The position numbers and the translations under genes were made by a program. Shown here one piece after another: positions 1 to 10,178 of a stretch of 64,000 nt of DNA. This DNA is from Nemophila menziesii (lineage: Eukaryota > Streptophyta > Magnoliopsida > Boraginales > Hydrophyllaceae). Location of the stretch: the NCBI GenBank assembly GCA_029959085.1, contig JARWIR010000013.1, positions 10,603,186 to 10,667,185 of the forward strand, given 5' to 3'. Position 1 is the first letter of the stretch. Every line of letters begins with the position of its first letter. The notes below the pieces were generated by a model. The model saw only the letters and a list, made by a program, of their open reading frames with translations, had not been told where the DNA came from and searched no databases.

Positions 1-132
1 ACGATCGGGGATGGATCAAACATGACAACTTATCTAGTGGATACTCATTTAATTGAACAGAGTGATTTAAGGGCTCTTAGATAATCATGAATGTCTTTAA
101 TGTAAGATGATTCAAATTGTTTAAAAAAATTT

Positions 133-137
<5 letters not shown>

Positions 138-207
<70 letters not shown>

Positions 208-226
208 ATTATTATTATTATTATTT
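138..226. repeat. (AT)n followed by (TTA)n microsatellite
   Basis: About 65 bases of perfect AT dinucleotide repeat run directly into about eight TTA units. The rest of positions 1-390 is AT-rich with no recognisable gene. Confidence 0.95.
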
Positions 227-389
227 AGTTAAATTTACAAACTTATGTTTCTTTATATGTTGACATGCTACTGCCCTTAAAACATAATTCAAAGAAGTTG
301 TTCATAGACCCATATACGTTAAACCATATTTATTCATAGTTTTTAGGTTTGTCACTCGTTATATTAGACTTATATTAGACTTAAGATCG

Positions 390-504
390 ATTGTTATTCT
401 AGTTGTTAAACTCCTCCCTAGAGATCAAAAAGTTATAGGATCGAATTTTATTAGAATCAAAATAATTTCAAGTCTAAAGTAACTTTCATATTTATTCAAA
501 AAAA
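390..504 (+). mobile_element. Degenerate tRNA-derived SINE copy
   Basis: The stretch can be aligned by eye with the clearer SINE at 26138-26260. Shared blocks are AGAGATCAAAAAG versus AGAGACCAAGAGG, then GGATCGAAT at the box B position, a following ATCAAAATAATTTCAAGTC block, and a terminal ATTCAAAAAAA tail. Box A is poorly preserved and no target duplication is clear. It is an old copy of the same family at best. Confidence 0.35.
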
Positions 505-587
505 GAATTGCAAGAGTTTGATTAATTTACTTATGGAGACATTTAAAATATTTGTTATAATTAAATAGGGGATTTATTGTATTTCAA

Positions 588-589
<2 letters not shown>

Positions 590-647
<58 letters not shown>
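590..647. repeat. (AT)n microsatellite
   Basis: A run of about 58 bases of AT dinucleotides that stops exactly at the CTAG of a possible Helitron terminus. Confidence 0.95.
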
Positions 648-648
<1 letters not shown>

Positions 649-677
649 TAGGTATGAACCCGTGTCTGAAGGCACTC
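648..677 (-). mobile_element. Possible Helitron 3' terminus (minus strand)
   Basis: Read on the minus strand, this is a short hairpin (stem GTGCC/GACAC with one wobble pair, four-base loop TTCA), ten bases, then CTAG followed directly by TATATA. That matches the Helitron 3' end: hairpin, about ten bases, CTRR, inserted before a T. The same arrangement with the same loop and ten-base spacing is found at 54522-54549, also in an AT repeat. The opposite (TC) end would lie to the right and was not found, so the extent is unknown. Confidence 0.35.
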
Positions 678-1654
678 TAAGAATATTAATTTAGAAAAAT
701 AAATATAAATTAGGATAAACAAACAATTCTTGAGATAAAAATAATCTGAATACAAAAAATAGGATGCATTTTGCACAAACAACTACATAAACTATAAATC
801 GATCAACCAAAATATACTCTTATGTAATAAAAAAAATTCAAATAATTGAGATGACATGAATATGAAATAGCTCATAACTACAAAATATCTATTTTTTGAA
901 TCCTTTCAATATTTTTATTTTGTTTTTTGTGGATCCGTCTCATAACTCTACAAAACATGGGTATATCAACATACATATATAGCTCGACAATACCAAAAAA
1001 ATTGATTAACTCATATGTGCCAAAGCGTACGCCATTCTTGGTCCCCGTCTCTCGCCGCTTCTCTTTAAAACACACAGAAAAAAGTAAAAATAATTATGTA
1101 AAGAATGTTACCTAATAGTAGTCGTAGAGATAAACTATATACACCCACAATATTTGACTAATATAGACGTTATTCTCACATAAACTAGCATAAAGTATAA
1201 ACACCTAGGTAAGTAAGCCACATGCACAATATAGATAGATAACTGGGAAGTGAGACATTACATGCACATCGTGTAATACAATCTTTTGCATCATATAATG
1301 TTCAATAAAGGAATAAAAAAAATGACCTGAAAATGGAGAATTATAAATTTCACATGAATTGAGTCTGAATTCAAAAAAAGAACCTCCTTTCTTTGTGGGT
1401 ATGCATTCTTGTTCACAATAAAAGAAAATAATTTAATTCTTTTTTGATCTGAAAATTTATTTATTAGATAAAAGTTGACCTGAGCAAGGGTTTGTAATCT
1501 TGAAAATATCATACTCCAGTGTATCAGCTCAAGACTAAATTCAACAAAAACAATATAGTCAAATCCAAAAACAATACTAGTTCGATTAATATCATAATCA
1601 ATAAAATAATTAAACAAAATAAATTAATTAATTAAAAAATAGTAGGAAAAAAAG

Positions 1655-3290
1655 AACTCGCACAACATCCCTTCCTATGTATATAGCATTACTTCTCATA
1701 CGGTAAAAGACATCCAATGGTCATAAAATGGCCATTGTAGAATTTGTATAAAAAAATAATAAACCACACGATTTTAATTATACTTAAATCAAATAATTTT
1801 GAAAATTGTAAAAGCAATGAGAATATGTTAAAAATAATTTAGCTCACTTCTCATACATTAAAAGGCTTTCAAATATGGTAAAATGGTAAAATGGTCACTG
1901 TTGATTTGTATAAGAAAATAATAAACAAAACAAAATAATAAGTAGTTAAAAAGACTAATATGGTCATAAAATGTCTATTGTAAAAAAAATAATAAACAAA
2001 ACAAAATTGATATATTAATTAAAAGAATAAGTAGAAAAAGAAAAAAAAAACTTACACCTCATTTCCTACGTACGAAGCATCACTTTTCGGTAAAAGGCTT
2101 CTAGTGGTCATAAAATAACTATTGTAGGATTTATATAAAAAATAATAAACAACATAATTGTAAATTCTGAAGTGATGAGATTGGGTTAAAATCATTTTTA
2201 AAGGTTTAGTCATGGTATGATTTGTATAAAAGAATAATAAATAAAACAAAATAAATATATTAATTAAAAAAATAAGTAGTAAAAAAAATTTACAACCCTT
2301 TCATACGCATCACTTATGATACGGTAAAAGGCTTCCAATAGTCATAAAATGACCATTATATGATTTGTATAAAAAAATAATAAACAAAACAAAATAGTAA
2401 TATTAATTAAAAAAAATAGATAGTAAAAAAGAAAAAGAAAAAAACTCACATGTCCTCTTAGGTACGCAACAACACCACTTCTTATACAGTAAGGGTTTGT
2501 TTGGATGGGGGATTGGTAGGGATGAGATGGGATTGTATTAAAGGATAATAACAATCTGATCCCGTGTTTGTATTGGCAAAAATTAGAGAGGATAATTTAT
2601 TAAAGAATTCTTACAATCCTTTATAAACCTATATATTCAATCCTTCTAATTCAGTGGGATTAGGAAGGAAGGATTCTTTTATTACTTTGTAATGTCTAAA
2701 TTACCTTTATTCTTTCTTTATGAAATATTTTAAGATGGGTATATAAGTCATTTAGTTATAAAAAGAATCTCTTTCTTCCATTTTCTTCTAATACAAACAT
2801 CAGATACTTATAATCTTTTAATAAAATCCCTCCCTTTCTTTTTATTCAATCCAAACAAGATTAAATACTCTCCTTTCCATTCCTTTATTATACTCTTATT
2901 TCCTATCCTTTACTAAAGAATCCTTCCTTAAACCAAACACACCCTAAGGCTTCCAATGGTTATAAAATGGTGATTGTGATTGTATGATTTGTATAAAAAA
3001 ATAGAAATATTAATTAAAAAAATAAATAGTAAAAAGAAAAAAGTTACCACATGTCCTCTTAAGGAGCATCATCACTTCTCATATGGTAAAGCTTCAAATG
3101 GTCGTAGAATGGCCATTCTATGATTTGTATAAAAAAAAAATAGAAATATTAATTAAAAAAATAAATAATGAAAAAGAAAAAACTCACAGTATGTCTTTTT
3201 ATGCAGCAACATCACTTCTTCATACGGTAAGACTTCAATGGTCATAAGATATAATGGACATGGTATGATTCGTAAAAAGAACTAACACGA
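1655..3290. repeat. Degenerate tandem array, units of about 110-230 bp
   Basis: At least seven degenerate units share the anchor CGGTAAAAGGCTTCCAATGG then TCATAAAATGG, near 1700, 1850, 1960, 2090, 2320, 2485/2945, 3085 and 3225. Each unit also has a TTTGTATAAAAAAATAATAAAC block and AATTAATTAAAAAAATA. The array lies between the possible exon 1 and the distal part of copy 1 of the duplicated segment, where an intron would be. It is missing from copy 2. One unit is split by a Tourist MITE at 2493-2944. Confidence 0.75.
2493..2944. mobile_element. Tourist-like (PIF/Harbinger) MITE, 452 bp
   Basis: Terminal inverted repeats GGGTTTGTTTGG and GGGTGTGTTTGG (one mismatch in 12) are flanked by the 3-bp target duplication TAA at 2490-2492 and 2945-2947. 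The flanks rejoin into an uninterrupted copy of the surrounding tandem unit (ACAGTAA + GGCTTCCAATGG), so this is an insertion with its empty site visible next door. No coding capacity. Confidence 0.85.
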
Positions 3291-3880
3291 CTGTAATTAT
3301 ACTTATATCAGATAATTCTGAAAATTGTAAAAGTGATAACATTAGGTTAAAAATAATTCAATTTTTTAGAATTTCAATGGTAAAAATTATTTTTTTACCT
3401 TAATTTGGGTTCTTCCATTGTTGATTGGCTGGCCAAGCTGGTTGATGTTGGTGAAGAATGGTTTCCGAGTGTCGGTGGTTTTCTTGTGCAGGAGAAAGGC
3501 TTAGAGGGAAGGTGAGTGCGAAGAGACTTTATTTTGTAATTTTTTGTTCCAATACGATCGTGTGTAAGATATGAATTTTAAATTTTATGTTATTATGAAA
3601 TATTTCAAAAGATAAGAACTGATTGAGTTATTTGAAAATTTCAAGTGTAACTAAAAAAAATACATGATTAAAGATAAAGAGTAAAAATAAATAAAAAAAT
3701 ATAAAATAGATCTAATGGTTGAAAAATTATAGAAGGAAATCAAGATATTTTAGACCGTCGATTAAAATTGAACAATCTGAATCACTAATTAAAATTGATC
3801 TAAAGGCCAAAAATCATATAAAATAAATCTAATGGATAGAAAATATGGAGGAGAATGGGAGACATTTTGGGGCGTTGACC

Positions 3881-4229
3881 CTTTTCCCATAAATCTATAT
3901 ATTTTTAATCTTATACTATTGTTTCTCAAATTCATCGCAAAAACATTCAACAATTCAAAAATAAATTCCAGAAAAAAAAACAGGTATATTTGGCAATTTA
4001 TATATAATTACTATATAGCAAAGTATATATTTGGTTCTTTATCAAATCAATTAGGTCTTGACCTGATTAAAAACATTCTTGTTTTCTCTTTTTATTGATT
4101 TGGGCATTTCTCATTGAGTAAATAAATATATATTTTTTTGGCTGAGTTGAAGCGTAATTTTTAAATTCATATTTTTATATTGGATCACTTACCAGTTTTT
4201 ATACATTTTAAGTTATTTCCGTTTTTGAG
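3881..4229. other. AT-rich spacer, no gene seen
   Basis: No conserved coding sequence was found. An 88-codon open frame from 3832 crosses it but begins in the duplicated segment and resembles nothing known. Confidence 0.6.
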
Positions 4230-5013
4230 TTTTTTCGATATTTCTTTCCGTTCAATTGGTACAGATCTTTATGAAATTATTTCTTGTGTAAAATAAAATT
4301 TAATCTTTTTAATATTTTAATATATTTGTTGGGATTTTTATAAGGTTGTTGAATTTTAGTTGATGTGTTTATTCTCTCAGCCTCCTTATTTACTCCTTAT
4401 TTACATGTTTTTATTAAGTTGAGCTTTTTTTTTTTTTTGTGTTTCACCGATATTTCTTTCAATTCAATTGTTGTAGATATTTATGAAATAATTTCTTACT
4501 TAAGTGGAGTTAAAATCATTTTAATATTTCCATATATTTGTATGTATATTTTTATAAGGTTGTTAAACTTTATTTAACGCATTTATTCTTGTATAGATCT
4601 TTATGAAATTATTTCTTGTGTAAAATAAAATTTAATCTTTTTAATATATTTCTTTCCGTTCAATTAGTACAGATCTTTATGAAATTATTTCTTGTGTAAA
4701 ATAAATTTTAATCTTTTTAATATTTTAATATATTTGTTGGGTTTTTATAAGGTTGTTGAATTTTAGTTGATATGTTTATACTCTCAGCCTCCTTATTTAC
4801 TTTTTATTTACATGTTTTTATTAAGTTGAATTTTTTTTTTGTTTCATCGATATTTCTTTCAATTCAATTGTTGTAGATATTTATGAAATAATTTCTTGCT
4901 TAAGTGGAGTTAAATCATTTTAATATTTCAATATATTTGTGTGTATATTTTTATAAGGTTGTTAAACTTTATTTAACGCATTTATTCTTGTAGCCTCCTT
5001 ATTTACTCTATAC
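4230..5013. repeat. Tandem duplication, about 409-bp unit
   Basis: The unit beginning ATATTTCTTTCCGTTCAATT recurs at an offset of about 409 bases (for example ACAGATCTTTATGAAATTAT at 4261 and about 4669). A third partial copy lies at 4594-4645. Each unit is itself made of two related halves, one with TTCCGTTCAATT and one with TTTCAATTCAATTGTTG. The array ends about 150 bases before the EMF1-like start codon. Open frames inside it are low-complexity and not credible genes. Confidence 0.8.
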
Positions 5014-5168
5014 CTTATAAAATTCATCAGTAATTACAAGCATTTAATTAATATTTTATATAATTATCAGGTTTTTAATTTATTATAATTCCCATTCATT
5101 TCTCTTTTAACTTTTTATGCATACTTAAAATTAAATTATTTATTAATATATTTATTTTTATTGTAGAT

Positions 5169-5885
5169 ATGGAAAAAAATACCAAAGAAACCTCATCTGG
5201 ATCATGGATCCCAATTACTTCGTTAGTTGTGGACCTAAATAGCCAAAATTGTCGACATTTCAGTATACGGTGAGCCTAATTTTATGTCCCTCGATATTAT
5301 TAATTTAAAAAACATGTCAAAATGATTTTTTCTTTGTGTAAATTATAATATAATATTTCTTATCCAAATGTGTTTTAAATATATAGAAACACTGATTATT
5401 GTTATAGTACTTTGTATTTTTTGGAAACAAATATATTAAGCATATAATGATAATAATCAGCGGCTACCTATTGTCTTCAATTGAATATATTAGTTGTGGC
5501 AGATTAAATTTGATGGAGTGGTATTTATTAGAGTGATTGGAGAGATGATTAACATCAAAGTTGGTATCTTTCTAAAATGTATTTTTCATTTAAAAATATC
5601 TAAATATTCTTATTTCATTTATTTGATCTACTATGCATTAGTTAGATTTTGCTGATATTTTATTTATTTGTATGTAGTGGATATGTAGCTGAAATGAGAC
5701 ATAAGAATGTCAAGTTGGGTGAACCATTTTCATTTGGAATTAGCGAGAAACTTCCTCCGATGGTAGTTCCCAATTATAGATACTGGCGATGTGAAGCTGA
5801 GGCTATGAGAAATGGAAGGAATTGTCAATTGGTTGATGATGGACTATGTGCTAGGAATCCAATTGGAGAAAGAACTGAGGTTTGA
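5169..5885 (+). pseudogene. EMF1-like N-terminal fragment, two exons
   Basis: Exon 1 is 5169-5269 (ATG to CG/GTGAGC). Exon 2 starts at 5678 after a TGTAG acceptor, and the phases fit, giving a 102-residue product ending at the TGA at 5883. The spliced protein contains CRHFSIRGYVAEMRHKNVKL, then PFSFG, then LPPMVVPNYRYWRCEA. This order (Cys, HFSIRGYVAE, PF, LPP..VP..R.WRC) is the N-terminal block of plant EMF1-type proteins, which act with Polycomb repressive complexes to silence floral genes. EMF1 proteins are many times longer. Here the frame closes after a possible splice donor (GAG/GTTTGA at 5879), so either later exons are lost or they are outside what I can recognise. It sits between the two copies of the duplicated segment. 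Family recognition is from memory of the motif, so moderate confidence. Confidence 0.6.
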
Positions 5886-6522
5886 GCCCCTTCCGTAGTT
5901 GCAAGACATTTTCGAGGAACATTTTATCATTTTGTTTGTTTTTTGTTATTCGGGAAAACATTAAGAGAATTAAATGTTTTAGAAATAATTACCCTATAAA
6001 GGTTGAATTATTTAAAGATGTTGGTTTATTTGAATAAGTGGGCATGGTATGTACACCACATAATTTTGAATATTTCGTTGTTTTTAAATTATTAATGTAA
6101 CATAATTTTTGGATAAAATGCCTATATATATCAAATATTAATAAATATTAATAAATATTAACAAATATAATAATCATGTGGTCCCAATAAAGATAATACA
6201 GTAATAAAATTAAAGGGATTTTGTAGAAAAATTATTTAATGAATAAGAAAAATATAATATTTAAGACAATAAGACTCTATACAAAATTGATAAACTTTAT
6301 ATGATAAAAGTTTTACTTCATATGTCAATAAAGTGATTGACTATATTTTTTATCGCTTGAGCTAGGTTTATTTCAAATATCTCATTCTCATGTAAATAAT
6401 ACTAGAATACAAGATCATTGATATTGTTCTGAAATCGTATAAGTTGTTATTTGTTTGATTGATTGGTATTTTGTAATATTTGTTGGTGCATGTCGAGGTG
6501 AAGATTTATTTTTGGTTAGTTA
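5886..6522. other. AT-rich intergenic stretch, no gene seen
   Basis: Contains short ATATTAATAA repeats near 6140-6170 and nothing recognisable as coding or RNA. Confidence 0.6.
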
Positions 6523-6800
6523 CACTACAAGAAATAGTATCTTTAGCGGCAAAATATTTAAAACTAAAAATCTTAATTTTGCCGCTAATAGTCGTTATTT
6601 GTCGCCTCTATAAGTTTCTCGCTAAAGATACCTTTAGTAGCAAATTATTTGTTTTTGCCGCTATTAACTTTATCTTTAGCGGCAAATGTTGCCGCTAAAA
6701 ATATAATTAGAGGCCATTTTAGTTTTTACAAATATCATTAGAGGCCATTTTAGTTGTTGTCGTAATAGCTTCCCCGCTAATGCTACTATTTCTTGTAGTG
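6523..6800. mobile_element. CACTA (En/Spm-type) MITE, 278 bp
   Basis: Both ends are CACTACAAGAAATAGTA as perfect 17-bp inverted repeats, extending imperfectly through TAGCGG. They are flanked by the 3-bp target duplication TTA at 6520-6522 and 6801-6803. Several subterminal copies of TTTAGCGGCAA / TTGCCGCTAA occur in both orientations, the usual form of transposase-binding repeats in CACTA elements. There is no transposase, so it is non-autonomous. An open frame across it from 6480 is accidental. Confidence 0.92.
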
Positions 6801-7048
6801 TTAGACAATACTTATAATTTTATTTATTAAGGAGAGCCTAAAATTGTATTGAATATTCACTGTTTTACTATATTTGAATTATACAAAAAATTAGCAAACC
6901 AAGAATAAATCCAAATAAAAAATATTTTTGAAGATAATAAATTTCTTGTCTATAATCTCTTTTATAAATTTTATAGAATACATAAAAAATTTAGTTATTT
7001 GTCACTTTATTTAGGTTTAGACTTTAAATTTCTTGTCTAAAAATTTAG

Positions 7049-8251
7049 TCATAACTACAAAATATCTTTTTCTTGAATCCTTTCAATATTGTTATTTTGT
7101 TTTTTGTGCATCCGTCTCATAACTTTACAAAACATGGATATATCAACATACATATATCGTTCGACAATACCAAAAAAATTTGATCAACTCATCTGTGCCA
7201 AAGCGTACGCCATTCTTGTTCCCGGTCTCTTGCCGCTTCTCTGTAAAACGTACAGAAAAAAGTAAAATAATTATGTAAAGAATCTTACCTAATAGTAGTC
7301 GTAGAGATAAACTATTTACACCCACAATATTTGACTAATATAGACGTTATTCACACATAAACTAACATAAGTAAGCCACATGCACAATATTTCACTGATA
7401 TAGATGGATAACTGAGAAGTGAGACATTACATGCACATCGTGTAATTCAATCTTTTGCATCATATAATGTTCAATAAAGGAATAAAAGAAAAAACTGACC
7501 TGAAAATGGAGAATCGTAAATTTCACAGACATGAATTGAGTCTGAATTTATAAAAAGAACCTCCTTTCTTTGTGGGTATGCACCCTTGTTCACAATAAAA
7601 GAAAATAATTTAATTATTTTTTGATCTGATAATTTATTCATTAGATAAAAGTTGACATGAGCAAGGTTTTGTAATTATACTTATATCAGATAATTCTGAA
7701 AATTGTAAAAGTGGTAAGATTAGGTTAAAAATAATTCAATTTTTTAAAATTTCAATGGTAAAAATTATTTTTCACCTTAATTTGAGTTCTTTCATTGTTG
7801 ATGGCCTAGCCAAGCCGGTTGATGATAGTGAAGAATGGTTTCCGAGTGGCGGTGGTTTTCTTGTTCAGGAGAAAGACTTAGAGGAAATGTGAGTGTGAAG
7901 AGACTTCTTTTTGTTTTTTGTTCCAATACGTTCGTGTGTAAGATATAAATTTTAAATTTTATGTTTTTGTGAGAATATTTCAAAAGATAAGAATTGATTG
8001 AATTATTTAAGAATTTCAAGGGTAACTAAAAAAATACATGATTAAAGATGAAGAGTAAAAATAAATAAAAAAATATGAAATAGATCTAATGGTATAAAAT
8101 ATAGAAAGAAATCAAGATATTTCAGGTCATCGATTAAAACTGAATAATCTGAATCACTAATTAAAATTAATTTAAAGACCAAAAATCATATAAAATAAAT
8201 TTAATAACTAGAAAATATAGAAAAGAATAAAAAATATTTTGAGTCGTTAAC
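7049..8251 (-). other. Duplicated gene-like segment, copy 2
   Basis: Direct repeat of 872-3880 that lacks about 1.8 kb including the tandem array. The two halves of copy 1 are joined at TGTAAT (7670-7675), a six-base word present at both copy 1 breakpoints (1493 and 3292), consistent with microhomology-mediated deletion. The possible minus-strand first exon is kept at 7776-7795 (ATG at 7795, coding MKELKL, AAG/GTGAAA donor), with the same pyrimidine-rich leader. The roughly 230-bp upstream region, up to 8251, is also conserved. Product unknown. Confidence 0.55.
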
Positions 8252-9028
8252 GAATTCAATTCCATTATTAAAGTATGTTACCTTTCCCTATGTTTATTGA
8301 ACTTGCTTTAACGTGAATTGTTTATACGAATCGATCACAGGAATGGAACAAGATGAGAAGAAAACGTTAATCCATTTTTAATAGTTCTCCAAAGCCATGG
8401 TCAGCGCCTGATGCGCTCTAGATTCTCCGGGAAATGAAATTTAATTATTAAATATATTGTAAACTCTTGTTTTGCAATCGTGTGCTCGATCACGGAATAT
8501 TTCGATAGTGCATGATCGGCTAATTATACGGTCAACATGTCTCTCTAGTTTAGATCATTTCAATGTTTTTAAATGCTTTAATCTGGGGCTAATAATACTC
8601 CAATATTATTCCTTATGTTTGTCTTATATATATATATCATACCACCTCACTTTGTGTTCTTCTTTTTCCATATTATCTCTCTTATAAAGTTCAAGTTTAG
8701 CTACACTGAATTATTTTCTCGGTCACATATAATATCTATTCAATTTTTTACAGATGTTAAAAAACACAATCATTTTCTTTAGTTATAAATGGATTTCAAT
8801 GATTTGAACAAAAAAAAATATAAATGGATTTCAATGAATTTCATATTGCAGATTGTTTCTATATTGTTTTATCTTTTTTCTTTAGCTCTTAATATTAGAA
8901 AGTAATTAATAAATTTCAAGGTTGAGGTTGACACTATCTAAACACGTTCCTTTTATGTCACTGTTCTTACTCAACATTGGAGTATTTTGGACGACCTAGA
9001 TGACTAGATTATATTTTCATTTTTTATT
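8252..9028. other. Intergenic stretch, no gene seen
   Basis: A 71-codon open frame at 8472-8687 has no recognisable similarity and ordinary base composition for this spacer. Nothing else was identified. Confidence 0.55.
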
Positions 9029-9346
9029 GAGAAAAAGACTTTATGGATATTTATGGAATGTGAAAAGAGATTTCTGAGTCTAATACTATAAAATAGGACT
9101 TTTAGGTACTCAATTTTTTGTCTAATTGTTAGAGTTTTTCGTTATCTCACACATTAAGTATGATGTAGAGCATTTGGGGACTTGGTTTCCTTTTATTTTG
9201 AAAGGTATATTTAATGTGTGAGATAACGAAAAACACTAACGGTTGGACAAAAAGAAAAAGTTAGGTACCTAAAAATCCTATTTTATAGTATAGGTACTCA
9301 AAAATCCCTTTTCGAATTTCATGGGTACCTACAAAGTCTTTTTCTC
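9029..9346. mobile_element. Mutator-type MITE with long inverted repeats, 318 bp
   Basis: The two halves form imperfect inverted repeats of about 130 bp (GAGAAAAAGACTTTATGG at the left end against GAGAAAAAGACTTTGTAG at the right, on to TTTTTCGTTATCTCACACAT). They are flanked by 9-bp direct repeats TTTTTTATT (9020-9028) and TTATTTATT (9347-9355), one mismatch. Nine-base duplications and long terminal repeats point to Mutator. The flank is AT-rich, so the duplication alone is weak evidence. Confidence 0.7.
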
Positions 9347-9365
9347 TTATTTATTTTATTCATGC

Positions 9366-9960
9366 AGACATTGCTTAATTTTAAACACTTCAACAAGGGA
9401 GCGAAGTTCTACTGAAATTGAGAATGATTACAGTGATAACCCGATTGTCATTGATGTCGCAGATATGGTTTGGACTTGTGATACTTCTTTTAAATCGAAT
9501 AAGGAACAGGCTGCAATCGCTGCTATTGGAGTTAATAAAGAAGGTGTTATTACTAGGAAGGTTAATTCTAGATGTATGATTAACTCGGTTATCGAAGGTG
9601 AAGCATGGGCCGTTGTTATGGCAATGAGGTCGTGTAAAGACTTTTCTTGTCAAGCTGTGTCTTTCTACACTGATAACCTTGAACTAGTTCAAGGAATCGC
9701 GGACGCGACCGGACTTCATTGGAGTCTTAAACCTATTCTATCGGAAATTAGGAAATGGTTAGGTCATTCTACAAATTGGAGAATTGCCCATATTAACAGA
9801 AGATTTAATTCTACTGCTGATGCTCTTGCTAAATGTACGAGAAGAAATATGATCTGTCCGGGTGGAAGGACTTGTCGTTGATTGCCTTCAATAATTTTCT
9901 TTTAAATATATGTAATAGCTATAGTTAACTCTTGTGTTGATTTTGAATGACAAAAAAAAA
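9366..9960 (+). mobile_element. LINE 3' end with RNase H domain (5'-truncated)
   Basis: The open frame ending at 9881 carries an RNase H-like fold of the RVT_3 type used by plant LINEs. Acidic residues fall in the order D (WTCDTSFK), E (EGEAWAVVMAM), D (FYTDNLELVQ), D (STADALAKC), with the RR.N.TAD signature near the end, so the DEDD set looks complete. The frame is open for about 170 residues. It is followed by about 70 bases of 3' sequence and a nine-base A run at 9952-9960, as in a retroposed LINE tail. No endonuclease or reverse transcriptase precedes it. The apparent start at 9321 lies inside the upstream MITE and is accidental. A domesticated RNase H gene is possible but less likely. 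Confidence 0.7.
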
Positions 9961-10178
9961 CTTTAAACTTTAATCTAGATTTTTTTTTGTCAATAATTTT
10001 AAACTTAAATGAAAGAATAGATTTTCAACGAGAAAAGTAAGAAAGTTATATATGAAAAATAATAATGAAGGGTAGACATATAAAAATAATAATGAAGGGT
10101 AGACAAATTAGTTTCAAGGTTTCTATAAAAAGATTTTTTATATTATTAGTTATATTTATCTAAAAATATTTTTAGATT

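Larger units (their letters stand above)
872..3880 (-). other. Duplicated gene-like segment, copy 1
   Basis: This block is repeated in direct orientation at 7049-8251. Parts 872-1492 and 3292-3880 match the second copy closely, while the middle (about 1493-3291) is absent there. On the minus strand both copies hold a possible first exon, here 3399-3418 (start ATG at 3418, coding MEEPKL) ending AAG/GTAAAA like a splice donor. A pyrimidine-rich leader precedes it. Possible later exon-like stretches lie at about 1330-1500 and 900-1075 but no protein family was recognised. I cannot say whether it is a gene, a pseudogene or gene DNA carried by a transposon. The possible Helitron end at 648 lies just left of it. 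Confidence 0.55.

Noticed and set aside
1655..3290. CRISPR-like array
   Set aside because: Units are degenerate, long and without unique equal spacers, and the context is a plant genome.
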